A stretch of 64,000 nucleotides of DNA from Strix aluco (taxonomy: Eukaryota; Chordata; Aves; Strigiformes; Strigidae), in contig NC_133948.1 of NCBI RefSeq assembly GCF_031877795.1, forward strand, positions 16,756,948-16,820,947, written 5' to 3'. Below are positions 27,901 through 40,602 of this stretch, one piece after another (the first letter of the stretch is position 1; the number at the start of each line of letters is the position of its first letter). The notes below the pieces were generated by a model. That model searched no databases. It was not told where the DNA came from and worked only from the letters and a program-made list of their open reading frames with translations. The position numbers and the translations under genes were made by a program.

Positions 27901-30900
27901 GGTAACACAATTCGCGATGCCTCTTGCAGCGCTCCGCGAGGGGCTGCGGTGCCCGCGCACCCCGCGTGCCTGGTGCGGTGCCCGAGCTGAGGACTGGAGC
28001 AGAGTGCCGGGCATCCTGCGGGATGAACAGGCAAGGGTGCAGAAAGCGAAGGATGCAGACGCCTCCCGGTGAGCACGGCACGGAGGCAGAGCAGCACGCA
28101 GCGTGGGGAACCTGCGGGGTCCCTGCTCTGGGCATGTCAGCACCGGCGCTCCTTGGTGGTGCCGTGCTGGAGCACAGCTTTGGCCGAGTGGGACTTGGAG
28201 GTCTGGTGGAGGGAGATGAAGCAAGCCCCAGAGCATCCTGGCCTCGTGAAGCACCCCCCCCACATCCCCGCCAGCACCTCATGCCTTCCTCCAGCAGCTC
28301 CCTCCAGCACCAAACCTGCTCTTGCCTCCCTGTTCAAGCGCAGAGGAATGGAGGAGATGTGGCAGGGTGTCCCTCCCACTGCTTTCTGCAGAGACTTGCA
28401 CGTTTACTGTGTTTCCTCAAAGACAGAAGTGAGTTTGTTCTGTCCTAGCCAGTGTTTTCTAAGAGCCTTCCCACTGGACCTGGTGATAAGGAGAAGGTGG
28501 CCACCTCCTGCAAAGGAATCTCTATGTGGCGAGCACAGGAGGAGAGCAAGCCTGCCCTGGAGCAAGGGCAGGACCTCTTATCACCACTCGGTTCAGGCAA
28601 GGGGGAAAGAGAGGCTGATGCTGTGGCTCTGAGAGCGTGGAATTCCTTTTGAAATTGCAGCTGGGTTAGCTGGACGTGCTGGCCACCTCCTGGTTTGCAG
28701 CATTCAGCAGCAGCAGAGCCCCGTGTCAAGTGTTTACACATTCCCCAGTGACACTGCACCCACTACACCCACTAAGCATCCTCAGTGTCCCCTTCCCCAG
28801 CCGTGCCGAGCACGGGGAACAGGCAGGGTCGTTGGGAGCCCTGGAGCCAGCAGCATCTGCAACATCTCCGGAAGCAAGTTCTCTCCCCCCTGGGCTGGTT
28901 TCCTATGGATCACAGTCTCAGTATTTCAGAGAAATTTTATTTTCTTTCTTTTCCTCCTCTCAGACACACCATAAAAACGTCCTTGTTCGAGAAGAGCCTT
29001 GCAGAAGACGCTTCCCCTGTGTTGGTCCCGAGGTGGCGAGTGGCCAGCTGCAGCACTGCCAGGAGCGGGGAGGGAGTGCTGGGCTGTGGTGGGCTGCCCG
29101 CTCACTGGGAGGGGAGCGGTTCCTGTCCTGCAGTGGGAAGTGGGCAAACTGAACCCGGACCATGGACAGTAAGTACATGGGAGCCAGGCAAGAGGACCTG
29201 CCTGGGTAGCAGGGACATTTCTGGGTCTCGTCCTCTGTCCTGTGTGCCCGACACTGCAGAGCCTTTCCTCAGCCGCCACGCTGCGCGAAGCCGGGGGTCA
29301 TAGGGGGTGCGGGTCGGGCAGGAAGGGTGTCACACACCTGCTGCAGCTTTCGAGCGGGCAGTGGTGTCGGTGCTGGGGCGCTGAGGGTGGTGAGGACATG
29401 TCGGTGCCGCTGAGGACATGGCGAGGCTGTGCTGCATATGAACACGGGAGGGATCCCTGAGCCCTCTGACTGCGCGGTGACGAGGTGGACTCTAGGAGAA
29501 GCTGGAGATGTCTTTGATGACGACCTGGAGCTGTGATGTCTGCAGGGGGGTGATGTTCTGAGAAGAGTTTTGCACCATCCCAGCCCTGCCACCCAGGGCA
29601 GAGTTGTGGTGTTTCCAGGCCCTAGCCACTGTCCCCAACCCAGCTCGGGTGCAGGTCCGGGCCTGATCCTGTTCCTTGGGCCCAGGGCTGCGCCTGCACA
29701 CGCTGCCCACTCCAGGGGATTTTGGCAGACGCTGTCCTGCCGGCAGCCTGGGTTTCCCCGGGCCTGTCCCCGCGGGCAGGGATGGGACAGGAGCCTGTTG
29801 CCAGATCCCGGCCCCTCTCCGCATCCCCACATCCCAGCGGGCAGCCCCGGGCCTGCCACCCTGCCAGACCCAGCAGCAGTGGGCAGGGGCAGGGCCGTGC
29901 CCGGGGGCTCCGGAGGGGCTGCGGGGAGGGAGGGGAGCCCCCCCCAGCCTGGCCAGCATCCAGCCCTTTCCTCCCGGGAGCGGCAGCGTCTGCCACGGCC
30001 GTGCTGGTGTCCCGCCCGGAGGGATGCCCAGCGCTGCCAGCAGCAGCGGGAGCTGCTCTCGGGAGAGCGCTGGAGCCTGGGGCCCGGAGCTGCGCCTCTG
30101 CCTGCTCCCGCGGGGACCCGGTCCCGGGGCTCTTGGCCCTGCCGGTGCCTCCACAGCCTACCCCGGAGCGAGTCCCGCCCGCTCCCTGCCTCCGGGCGGC
30201 CGGCAGCTCTCCGCTCCTGCCGCGACCCGCTCTGCTCCCGCTGCCCGGAGCCGGGCAGCCAGCCCGCTTCTCGCTGCGGGACGCGGCCAACCGAGCTCTG
30301 CCGCTCAGCGAGCCCCCCCCGCACGGTGCTGCACTCCGGCTGCCCCGGCCTGCAGCCCCCGGCCCCTTCCTGCAGCTCCCCCGACCCTTGCCCGAAGCCC
30401 CCCCGGCCCCTGCCTGCAGCCCCCTCGTTTCACACCGCTGCAGAACAGCCAGTAGGAAAAGCAAAGACGTGAGAAGCTCTTCGGGGGGTCCCCGCGGGGC
30501 AGCGCGTCCGGACGTGGGACCCGCTGCCTGCGCGCGCTGCCCACCCGTGATGTGGGGCGTCACCGGCAGGACACTCCCCACCCCACGGCGGGGATCATCG
30601 CCGACGGAAAAGTCTCCCGTGGGAGATGCTCCGTGCCCCGAGCCTGGAGCCAGCCGGGCACCCCGGCCAGGGCCCGCTCGGTCCGGGGAGCTGCTGCGGG
30701 GGGGGAGCGCGTTTGGGGTCGGCAGCCGGGTGCCTTTTGCACCCTGTTTGGTGCCCGGGTCCCACGGGTGGGCGTGGGACATCAGTCCCGGGACAGCCGC
30801 TGCTGACTCCTCTTTCCCGGGAAGGGCGGGTCGTTATCGCCGTGTCTCTGCTCTGCGCCCATCAGGGTTTCTTTGTCCTGCCAGCTGCTGCCCAGCCAGG

Positions 30901-30984
30901 AGGGTTGGGCTGAGCTTAGCAGGGATGTCCCATGCCCCGCCTAAGGCGGTCAGCATCTTGACCGCTTTGCCTTGGCGGGGGCTC
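27901..30984. other. GC-rich DNA, no gene supported
   Basis: Long overlapping open frames on both strands from 29,270 to 31,020 are explained by GC content. A sharp donor-like ATGGACAGTAAGTA at 29162-29175 is isolated: no partner exon was found. CpG density rises again after 29,600, so an unseen gene start or GC-rich exon set is possible. Confidence 0.35.
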
Positions 30985-31525
30985 CGGCACTGTGCCGAGC
31001 CGAGCCCAGCCGAACCCAGATGAACGGAGCCGAGTTCAGCCGGGTCTTGCCGAGCTCAGCCCAGCCGAGCCGAGCCCATCGTAGCTGTGTCGAGCCGAGT
31101 CCAGCCGAGCCCAGCCGAACCGGACGGAGCCGAGCTCAGCCGAGCTGATTTCTAGCCGAGCCCAGCCGAGCTCAGCTGAGCCGAGCCGAGCGCAGCCGAG
31201 CTCCGCCCAGCCGAGCCGAGCCGCTGTCGAGCCCAGCCGAGTCTAGGTCAGCTGAGCCGAGCCGAACGGAGCCGAGCTCAGCCCAGCCGAGCCCACCGCA
31301 GCCGATGTCGACTCGAGCCGAACGGAGCCGAACGCAGCCGAGTCTAGCCGAGATCAGCCCAGCTGAGCCGAGCCCAACGGAGACGATGTCGAGCCCAGCC
31401 CAGCCGAGCCGAAGTCTAGCTGAGCCCAGTCTAGCTCCGCCGAGCCGAGCCGATGTCGAGCCGAGTCGAGCCGAGCCCAGCCGAACCGGGTATAGCTCAG
31501 CCGAGCCGGGCTCAGCCGAGCTGCC
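30985..31525. repeat. Degenerate AGCCG pentanucleotide satellite
   Basis: About 540 bp dominated by repeats of agccg (variants gagcc, aaccg, tcagc), with a 5-bp step visible throughout (for example cagccgagcccagccgaacc near 31,100). The 5-bp period makes both strands read as five-residue peptide repeats (SRAEP-like on +, GSARL-like on -), which generates long spurious open frames. Confidence 0.85.
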
Positions 31526-33570
31526 CGCAGCGGCACGGGCGGGCAGGGCGGGCAGCGCTGCCTGCGGGCGCGGGGCGGCTCCTCCGCCGCCGGTGATGGG
31601 GGGGCAGGAACCGGCTCCTCGGCACCGCGCCCCGGGCGCTGCAGCTCCTCGTCCTGCTCCGCTGCGGCCGGGGAGCGCGGGTCGGAGAGCTCCTGCCCAC
31701 GGCGGGGGGAGGCGGGCAGATGGGGGGGGACCCTGCCCGGGGCCGGGGAGCGGGGGGGTGGGCAGCACCCGGGGGTCCCCGTGTCTCTGGCAGCGACTGC
31801 CCTGGGGACAAGGCCACGGAGCGAAGGGCCGGGGCCGATTCGCGGGGTTCTGGCGCTCTCTAGAGGCACCAAGCGCCGGCCAGGACCGAGGCTGCGCCCG
31901 CCCTCGGCTGCCCCCGCGGCAGCTCTGCCCCGCGCTCAGCACCTGCCCCGGGCTCGTTCGCCAGCCGCCTCGTTCGCCAGCCGCCTCGGGGCTGGCCCCG
32001 CGCTCGGGACGGGCCCCGCCACGCCTGAACCGTTGCCCGGGGTCTCCCCGAAAGCGGAACCGCCCGAAAGCGGAACCGCGGCGGTTCCCTCGCGGGTCCC
32101 CGCTGGGCTCTGCCCGCAGGACGGGGCCCCCGGGGCTCTGTTCGTGCAGCCCGGCCCCGCACGCTGGGCGGGGGGAAGCGGCGGGTCCCGCTACCGCGGG
32201 GACGAGCCCCCGGGGGAGAAGGGGCGGGCTGGGGCGAGGGCAGCATCGGCCGGGGCTGTCCCTGGCGGGCCCGGGCCGGCCCGGGGGGAGATGCCGGTGG
32301 CCGCTTTCCCCGGGAGGGGCGGAGGAGCTGCGGAAGGAGCGGGGCGGGAGCGTGAGGAGGGGCAGCTGCCAGGCTTTGTGCTCCCCGGGGACACTCGGGG
32401 CTCCCCGGGGGCCGGGCCGGGCGTTCCCCCCCGCCCCCTCGTTTCTGCCAGAATCTGTGCTCTGACCCCGTGTCGCACCGGAGTGTGTGTGGGATGAGCT
32501 CTGTTGCCCGCCCTGCAGAGATAACCCTGGCTTTCCTCGAACAGACGAGCGGGAATCTTCTCTCGAGCTGGAAGCAGAAACTCCTTGGGTTTTGGCATGC
32601 GGATTTTCTCAGCTTGCTCCCGCCGGCACCTGAGGGGACTAGAGATTTCATGGAGCACCGTGGGGACGTTACTCTCAGGAGTGTTCCTTCCTGCTGGTGG
32701 ACAGATAGATTGTCATGATTTTCTTGCAGAACGCCCACTCGATCGGCAGTTGCTGTTTTTGGCAGGCCGTACAAACGTCACCGTTAGGCTTTCACGGGGT
32801 AAAAAGGGGCTGCTTCTTGGACTGTTGCTCAGCTGGGTCACTGTTCATTGGAGCTTTCCAGTAGTGTCTGGTTTAGAAGTAAAACGTGGCTGCTAGAAAG
32901 GCTCAAGAGCGCTGTCTAAGAGGGTGTTTCCTCTCCAGAACCCCAGGCAGAGCTGTCATTAGGCACCAGAGTTAATGCTGACGTGAGAGGCCTGGGCTCT
33001 CCCTTTGCAAGACCTGCCACAAGGTCAAGGCCAACTCCTCTGATGCTTTGGGCTCACGCTGGAACCCAAAGCGCTCCAAGCCCCCAGCTGCAGCTGCCTC
33101 TGAAGGGCAGCAGCAGCCAGGGCAGAGCAGCACGTGGCCGTGGGGAACTGGACAGGTCAGCTGACTCCAAAACAGTCTTCCAGGGCACGTATCAGTACTT
33201 TGAGTGTCTCTTGTACCTTCCTCATATTTCATTCCTGTGTCATCCTTTGCCCCATTTGTCTGCTTCCTTCTCTTCCATAGGTGACAGAATCTAAGCAGCA
33301 TTGCCCGTGTTTAGAGAAAAGCTGTCAGACGCTTTCAGGTCCCCGTGTCCTTAAGCAGAGGTTCTTCCTGTTTACCTCCTCTGTGTTCACGTCATCTGTA
33401 GAATCACAGCAGGGTGAGAACTCGGTGACTAGTCAAAGCAGTGCACTGGCTTGCACACCTGAGCCAGGGGTGACAAGGGAAGAAGAGTTTTCTAGCTGCC
33501 TCCCAGCCTGTTCCTCTGAGTCGGCTGATGAATGCTGCCCCTCAGCTCCAGGCTGAGACCTGTATCTGTG
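31526..33570. other. GC-rich to mixed DNA, no gene supported
   Basis: GC-rich and CpG-rich to about 32,430, then ordinary composition. A duplicated 16-bp ctcgttcgccagccgc unit lies at 31955-31986 and a repeated cgaaagcggaaccg at 32049-32077. An exon-like open segment 33281-33413 (acceptor ccatag, donor AGG|GTGAGA) has no recognised product and its phase does not fit the candidate gene downstream. Confidence 0.4.
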
Positions 33571-33574
33571 GCTT

Positions 33575-34090
33575 TCCCAGAATCGTTGGGGTTGGACGGG
33601 ACCTTTGAGATCATCGAGTCCAACCCCTCCCGCTCAAGCAGGGTCACCCAGAGGAGGATGCCCAGGACGTGACCCCTCAGGTTTCCAGTGGACTCCAAGG
33701 GTGGAGACGCCACAACTTCTGCGGGCAACCGGTTGCAATGCTTGACTACAGCTGCAGTCAAAAAGTTTTTTCTTGCGTTCAGATCTGATTTCATGTTTTG
33801 CAGTTTGTGCCCTTTGCCTCTTGTCCTGCCAGCAGGTGCTGCTGAGGAGAGCCCAGCTCCCTCTTCCTCGTTCCCTCCCATCACGTGTACGTTGACAAGA
33901 TCCCCCCGAGTCTTTCCCAGGATGAACAGCCCCAGCTCTCCCAGCCTCTCCGCATACGAATAGTGCTCCAGTGCCTTCCTCATCTTTGTGGCCCTTTGCT
34001 GGGCTCAGCCAGGTGAGTCTTGGCCTGGGGAGCCCGGTCTGGCCAGAGGACCCAGAGTGGCCTCAGCACCCTGAGCAGAGGGAAGGATCT
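33575..34090 (-). mobile_element. CR1 LINE 3' end, antisense
   Basis: The + strand starts with the reversed CR1 tail (cagaatcgttggggttggac, then cctttgagatcatcgagtcc) and continues through the reversed blocks aaaaagttttttcttgcgtt and gtgccctttgcctcttgtcc. It is one of the better preserved CR1 tails in the window. Confidence 0.9.
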
Positions 34091-35147
34091 CGTCCCTCGG
34101 CTGCAGCAGAACTCTTCCTCGTGCAGCTCAGGGTGTTGTTGGCCCCTTCAGCCCAAGGGTGTGGTGCTGGCTCGTGGTGGCTTAACTTCAGGCTTGGGTC
34201 TTGAGTACCTTTCAGAGGCAGGCCTGTTATTAGTTATAGTCCAGCAGACTGCTTTCTTCCAGAGAGCGTAGCTTTCAAAGAAAGAAAATTTGTGCCTGCG
34301 CTTAATAATCACAAGCATGCGGCAGCCGGTTCCAGATGCAGCGCTGTGGTCAGAAGCATTTCTGCTCACCTTTCCCCTTCCATGGCGATGCACAGACCGT
34401 GTCAAATCATCTGCTTGTTGCCTTCTGTTCTGCCCAGTTCCCAAAGGTATTTCCTGCAGTGATTGATAGGGGAGAAGTCTGAAGCCAGTTCTTTTCCTGC
34501 TCATACAAATGTAGTCCTTTCATTTCCCTCCCCCGCTGACAGTTTCTAGTCACAAGAAAACTGCTGGAAATGAGTGAAGAATGAGACCAGGATCCAGAAT
34601 GCTTTCTAATCTCTTCTAGCCAAGGCGTGAGTTGTAGATTCAGAAAACACAAGGCCAGAAATGGCTCTGTCATGATCCAGTCTGGCAGTTCTCTCTTAGT
34701 CCTGTGTCTTGCCCCAGAAGTTAGGCTATTCCAGAAAAGATTAAAACAGTAAATCATTTTAAAGTGTATTCTTGATTTCAGGATTAAATCGGGGAGGCGT
34801 CAACTTGAAGCCTTCTGTCATTTTCTTCTGTTAGACTGAAGAGCTCATTCAGCCTGAGCACTGCCCCGCCCCGGGAAGGAGTTTGTCTACTGCAGTCAGA
34901 TCACCTCTTGATCTTTTTTTCTTTTCTTTACTAGAAAAGCAGAAAGCCCAATACTGGAACGAGTGCATATTTTCATTTTTTAAGTGAGACTTTGAAACTT
35001 GAGTACAACTAGAGATTAAGGGTATCTGTCTTGTTGGCTAGAGGTGCTAAAGCCCTGATTTCTAATGAAATATTGGAGTAGCCATTTAGAGGATTGCTTC
35101 CTTTTTGTGACTTTTTGTAAACTCATTTCTTACTTATTTCTTTTTAG
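34091..35147. other. Intergenic, no feature recognised
   Basis: Ordinary composition with no coding or repeat signature that I can identify. Confidence 0.4.
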
Positions 35148-37000
35148 GACTGAAGCAGAGTGTGTTCACCATATGAGTAAAGCAAAGCATGGATTTGAAA
35201 GGGTAAGCTACAGAATATTCAGAGGGAGACAACAGCATCTGCTTAGTCCTAGATTCTTAAACTGGCAAGCATAAAAATGCCTTCAGGTATTTTTATTCCC
35301 CTTTTCCCTGCATCACCTGCATTTGTGACTATTGAGAGTATTTTCTGAGGAAGCAAACTCCTTCCTCTTGGGATTGTCCAGAGACAGTTGCCTGGTGGTA
35401 TAAAAGGAAAAACTGCTTCTCCCACTGTTCCTTGGGAGGTGAATAATTGCGTCAAATACCTGGATTTCTGCGTGTTTCTGCACAGTGACACGCAGGAGCC
35501 TTTTGGGCCTCTCCACAATTGTGGGCTTGTGTAAAACGTCAGGTGGCCAGGGCGTACTGCCGGGGTTTCGTGAAACCTGAAGGAAATCTGTCTGCCCGGC
35601 ACACGTGGGATTGCCTGCACACCACGGGCACTCGGTCCCGCAGGAGCAGCGTGGAAGTGCCGCAGTCCCGTGGCTGTCCTGAGCAATGGCCTGAGGAGGG
35701 AAGGGCGGGAACACGTTGGTGAAGAAACTCCTCCAGGTCACAGGAAAAAACCCAAAATAACAGAACAAGAGAGTAGGCCTTGCCTTTTAGTTCTTGAAGC
35801 AAGCAAACCAACCAAAATCTCCTGTCCAATAGCATTTTACATGGTGTAACAGTTCTGGGGTTCCTTTTCCTTTCAGAATCCCTTCAAAGAAAGTGTCAGT
35901 GGAGTCCAGCATCCCTTACTGTGGGCTGCAGCCACGTGCGTTTCTGTAAGTAAGGAATTCCTGGATTGTTTCGTTCAAATTGGTCGTATTAAATCAAAAG
36001 CTGCAAGGATTACACGGGTATTATTCTTCAGAAATCGTGTTTGGTATTTTCCAGCCTGTGAGATCAGGAATCAGAAGCACTGTGAAGCGGTAGGTCACCA
36101 GTGATGTTGGCAGAGACTCTCATCCCGTAAGGAATTCCCACCCATAGAGCTGGGCTGGGAGATGGGAGCCTACCTCCAGGTCAGTCTGCAGTGGGACTGC
36201 CTTGGAAGCTCCCAGGCGTGGGGTCAGTCAGAGCCTGGAGCCACCTCTCAGTTCAGGGTCTGCCGCTGGGTGCGCGGGGAGCGCGGGGAGAGCCAGCTTG
36301 TGGTTTTGTTCCTGCTGCTGTTTCTTACAGGGGGACCTGTGGAGTCTGACCCTGGACATGGAACAGCAGCTGGTCAGGCTGAGGGTGCAGCGCAGCCACT
36401 GCAGCCGATGGACCGCAGGGTCAGCACAGGAGTGTGGAGTCAGGAGGAAGAGGTCTCTCCGGGTTCTGGAGAAGGTACTAATGCTGCTGCTGTGAGCAGC
36501 TGCTGTCCTGGCTCTGTCCCAGCCCGTGTCGGAGCCTGAGCCTGGCTCTGGCCATTCAGGTGACACCACAGCATCTTGAAGCATGGATACCTCTTGTCCA
36601 TGGTTAACCCCAGGTCTGCCAAGGCAAAGGAACATTCAGGGAGGTCCTTTTGTCTCGTGGTAAGGTGCAGTGTTGCCAATAAATGTTCCTCTTCTGAGCT
36701 GTCTTTGGGAAGAAAACACCTCACGGGAGGGTCACTGACCTCAGTCACAGCCCCCGTCCAATGTGGCTTTTACCAGCTGAGGAGGGCCACCTCCAGCCCC
36801 ATTTCAGAAGGACTTAGGCACTGCCCCTTCTAACAGGGCACAGGTTATTCTTTGTTTCCTCTGTTTTTTCAGTCTTTCTCCGTATTATTTTGGGCTGGGG
36901 TTGTGTCTTTCTGGAGGACAGAAATTACCTTGTTATTCCAGTTCTCAGAGGAGTATTTTAAGTACAATGTGCTCTTTTTGCTGTTGTTTCCCCAGCATAA
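35148..37000 (+). CDS. Candidate small multi-exon gene, product unrecognised
   Basis: Segments 35148-35202, 35877-35945, 36331-36474, 36614-36659 and 36996-37000 (ending in TAA) each have a pyrimidine tract, AG acceptor and GT donor, and they join in one open frame. The peptides are TEAECVHHMSKAKHGFER, then NPFKESVSGVQHPLLW, then GDLWSLTLDMEQQLVRLRVQ with a basic end RRKRSLRVLEK, then VCQGKGTFREVLLSR. The third has an amphipathic helical look. Donors AGG|GTAAGC and TCT|GTAAGT are strong. The 5' exon enters with one base of a split codon, so more exons should lie upstream. A poly(A) signal follows at 37324. I do not recognise the family. It may be a lineage-specific gene, a non-coding transcript whose exons happen to be open, or a chance arrangement. 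Confidence 0.35.
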
Positions 37001-37323
37001 TCTTTTCGCCACTACAGCATCTTTTTGGTGGAAAGAACTGACCTGGAACTGCTAATTGTTGTGGAAAGGTAAACTTGTAGCATGAACATTGGGTTGCATT
37101 GTGTCTTTTGTAATTCAGCTTTTCACATTGCTTGTCTCAGCTACTAAAAACTTTAAATTAAGTTCTACTTTGTTTCCATTTCCAAATCAACGTCCTGATG
37201 ATGTTGGGTTAGAAAGTCTTTTTCTTTACCGCCTAGAGTTTCTGGAAAACAAGCTTTAAGATTTTGATCCTTGAGTGTCATAAACTGGGAATTTTACATT
37301 TAAGAACCATTAGATGAGATTCT

Positions 37324-37329
37324 AATAAA
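37324..37329 (+). terminator. Poly(A) signal downstream of the candidate gene
   Basis: AATAAA followed within 30 nt by GT-rich gtgcgtgttgtttt, 324 nt after the candidate stop. Confidence 0.45.
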
Positions 37330-37344
37330 ACAAGCATCAACTTG

Positions 37345-38329
37345 GAAGTGCGTGTTGTTTTAATCAGCCTTACCCTGGCAGGAACACTCTGTCCCTCCAA
37401 GAAGCAGCAGCGGTTTCTGGTATTAGATGGCCTCCTGTACTGTGCTTCACAGCATTAAAAAGGTGAAAATTGGTGAAGATGTTTTGGGGTAGGTTTTACC
37501 ACTACACTCCAACCTGTGAAATTATTTATGCCTTCGATATGTAGTGGGATGATGCAGAAGATTGGTGCGGGAGTTAAACGCATGCAACTGATCACACAGT
37601 GATTAAGCTATGCTACTTTAATATGGTGGACAAGCCTTTTATAATGAAGGTGAGAATCACAAGATACAATTACATGGTACAGTTCTTTCTGATTAGGCAG
37701 TTAGCTTTACACATGCTCCTTAGGCTCTCTTCTGGTTGGATGAGAACTGCCACATCGACATTCTACAAACTTCTTCTCTGCCAAGACCAATACCCTGAAG
37801 TTGTTTACCTTCCTGGGTTCTTCCTCATTCTTCCAGGGTCAGTCCCTCGTCACATCCTTGCTCATACATAGGGTTGCTCACACGTCCACTTTCTTGCAGG
37901 GACTCCTTCTGAATCCCCACAGGATGAGGCTGGCGGTTAAGGTTTCAGACGTGCCTAGGGCACGCTGAGGCAGCTTTTTACCATCACACTAGTACATTTG
38001 CCATAAGCCATCATTCTTCAGCCACCTCCTGAGCTGGGACAGCGTAAGCACGTCCGTGCACAGCGCCAGTCTGCCACAAAACACCGAGTGATTGGTACTT
38101 TACCAGCAGCAACACGCGGCCGTTTGACTGCGTCTCGGGGGTAACTTGTCTGGCAGAACGAGCCGATGCTCTAAATGAGTCAGAGAATGCAACGCATGGT
38201 CTCTTTGGCTTCTTTCCACCCTGGAGCAGGGATTATGCACCCTGCGTACTGACATACTCATTGCTGGACTCCCCTCGGCAGTGAAACAATGCTTTCCCTC
38301 AGGAAGAAATGGAGTTGAGAAACTAGATC
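37345..38329. other. Intergenic, no feature recognised
   Basis: No gene or repeat recognised between the poly(A) signal and the next CR1 fragment. Confidence 0.4.
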
Positions 38330-38695
38330 CGTTTATCCCGGAGACCGTTTGATCGGTGTGTGCAAACCCCTGATGGGAGAGTGCAGAGAGGACGGAGCCT
38401 GGCTCATTCCACTAGAGCCCAGCGGCAGGACCAGAGGCCGTGGGTTTGACTGAAGCATGGGAGGTTCTCTCTGCATGTCAGGAAACACTCTCTCCCTGAG
38501 AGGGTGACCGAGCCCTGGCATGGGCTGCCCGGGGAGGTTTGAGAGTCTCCCACCTTGGAGACAGTTCAACGCCATCCGGACACGGCCCTGGGCAGGTGGC
38601 TGTAGGTGGCCCTGCTTGAGGAGGGGCTTGGACCCAATGAGCTCCAGAGGTCCCTTCCGACCTCAGCCACGGTGTGATCCTGTGAATATTCCCGA
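38330..38695 (+). mobile_element. CR1 LINE 3' end, sense
   Basis: Carries the same block order as the copy at 8,567-9,145: cagcggcaggaccagaggcc, catgtcaggaaacactctct, gggctgcccggggaggtttg and the terminal ccgacctcagccacggtgtg. Confidence 0.88.
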
Positions 38696-40602
38696 GGGAG
38701 TTTCCTTCCCTCCTTAAACCATCTGTATCTTGGTCCATGAGTTTCTTCTCACTTTTAACCTTCCGATTCTCTCCCCCATCCTGCTGAGGGGGCAGTGAGC
38801 AGCTGGGGGGGGGGTCACCTGCCAGCCAGGATCAACCCCCCCTCGAAGGGGCTGCAGCTGGCAGAGGAGCCCAGGTAAAGCCTGAGAGCCCTCGCCGCTG
38901 CGCAGGGACCCCGACTCCTGCACCCCTTCCCCCTCCTTGCCTGGCTGGTGGGACCGAGTGTGACCTGCAGCAGGAACGAGCAGGAGAGGAGGAGTCTGGG
39001 GTGAAGCTGGGCCTGGGAAAGGGGAGGAAAGGAGTTAAACTGGTCTACTTCAAACGAGCGTGGTTCACATCTGCCTCCACTGGGGAATCTGACACTGTCC
39101 CATGCCATGGAGCACTGTCATACCTGAGGCCAAGCACCTTCTGGACAGCCTGGCACTGGTTATTTTTCTGCTCAGCACCAAGGACTCAGCTGTACCTTGT
39201 GCGATCTCCCCTCTCACCGACCCCTCCCACAGCACAACAAAACACAGCCCGGTGACGTCCCGTGAGGACTTCAAGTCTGTCCAGCGCCTGTCCTGTAAAC
39301 TCACCTGCAGGCAGGGTCAGGAGGAATTGCCACCTGCGGTGACCAAAAGCTGCGACATGTATAAAAAAAAATGAAACGTTTTCATCTGATTGTAAACTGT
39401 TCCTGTCAACCAGACTGACACAGACGGACATGCGCTCAGGAGACACGGGCAGAGCAGGAGGGTGACAGAGAGATGATCCTAGACCTGAATTACTGACAAG
39501 AATCAGCAGAGGAAATCTGGCCGAGAATTAGGCAGACAAATGTAGGCTGGGACAGCTCTCAGAGAGAAGCAATGCCTGATGAATTGTTAGCAGAAAGGCG
39601 GGCAGGCAGCCGGCCAGGTGATGGTGTCAGTGGTGGGGTCGGCGGAGGAGGAGCACTTGGCTGGCTGAAGCTGCAGCATGCACACACAGACATTTTGATT
39701 TCTCCACCTGGAAAATGCCATTACAGAATGATGGGTAATATTTGCAAGACATGCATCCATCCTGGTAAATCATTTTAGGCGATAAAGAAACCGGTTTAAT
39801 TAAATCTAAGCAAAAGCATTTATTATTTTTAACTGGGATAGGCATTCTTTTATCTTCGAGGAAGCGTTTTGCCCTTTAAACAAGCGGCCTTCTTCTAAAA
39901 GGAAAGGGAAGTTACTTAACATTTAGAAACAAGCAAGCGGGGCTATTTCTCGGGGAACAACCCCCTCTCTTTCCCTCGGCATCCCACACGCTTCCAGAGG
40001 TACCTGGGCTCAGGGCACTGATGCCGTACTGTGGGCACTGGGACTATGGACCGCGATGCTCCCGGCTGCTGACGTCAGTGTGATCAGGCCGGGGAGCTCG
40101 TTGGAGAGAGAAGCTGGAACCAGAAAAGGCTCCTCTGTTTTTCCTCCTCACACAGGACAGTTTTGCGCTCCTTACCCACCCCCTCAAAAGGGGGGATCTC
40201 ATCTGCCCTGGTGCTGCTTGTCCTGCTTCTGGCTTTGCATTTGTGTGTATTCAGTGGGGTGTCCTGCCTCTCTGCGGTCCCTTGTGCTTATTTTTTCCTT
40301 CCTCTTGCAACCAGTGGCCCTCGAATGCCTCCTGTGTGCAGGTCTGCAAACCACCCCCCTGGCCTGCCTGGCCTTGCCGGGTGCCTCTGGCCGGCGGGCG
40401 TGAGGCTCCGGGAGCGGGAGGCCCGTCAGCGGGGATGCGGGTGGCGGGTCCGTGTGCCAGAGGAGCTGCCGAGGGCGCAGAGGCCTGTGCCCGCATCACA
40501 GCCACCTCCCGGGGCATCGGGAGAGGTTCACAGCACGTCGAGAGTCACCAGGACGGCCCAGGGAGGCTGTGATGTGGATTTGTACTGACCCCGGGGAAGA
40601 GA
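38696..40602. other. Intergenic, no gene supported
   Basis: Mixed composition with a small CpG-rich patch at 40,360-40,560. No domain or splice pattern recognised. Confidence 0.4.

Noticed and set aside
25798-28263. Very long minus-strand frame (about 820 codons) overlapping the GPCR, and a 576-codon + strand frame over the same place
   Set aside because: Both are low-complexity Ala/Arg/Gly/Pro products of extreme GC content in the wrong frame of a clearly recognisable receptor.
29269-31023. Overlapping frames of 250-430 codons on both strands
   Set aside because: GC-driven open frames without domains, splice logic or conserved motifs.
31172-31942. Minus-strand protein-like repeat RLGSA and its + strand counterpart SRAEP
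   Set aside because: Direct translation of a 5-bp satellite; repeats of this kind are open in all frames.
33281-33413. Open segment VTESKQHCPCLEKSC with acceptor and donor, possible extra exon of the 35-kb candidate gene
   Set aside because: Its exit phase does not match the entry phase of the next candidate exon.
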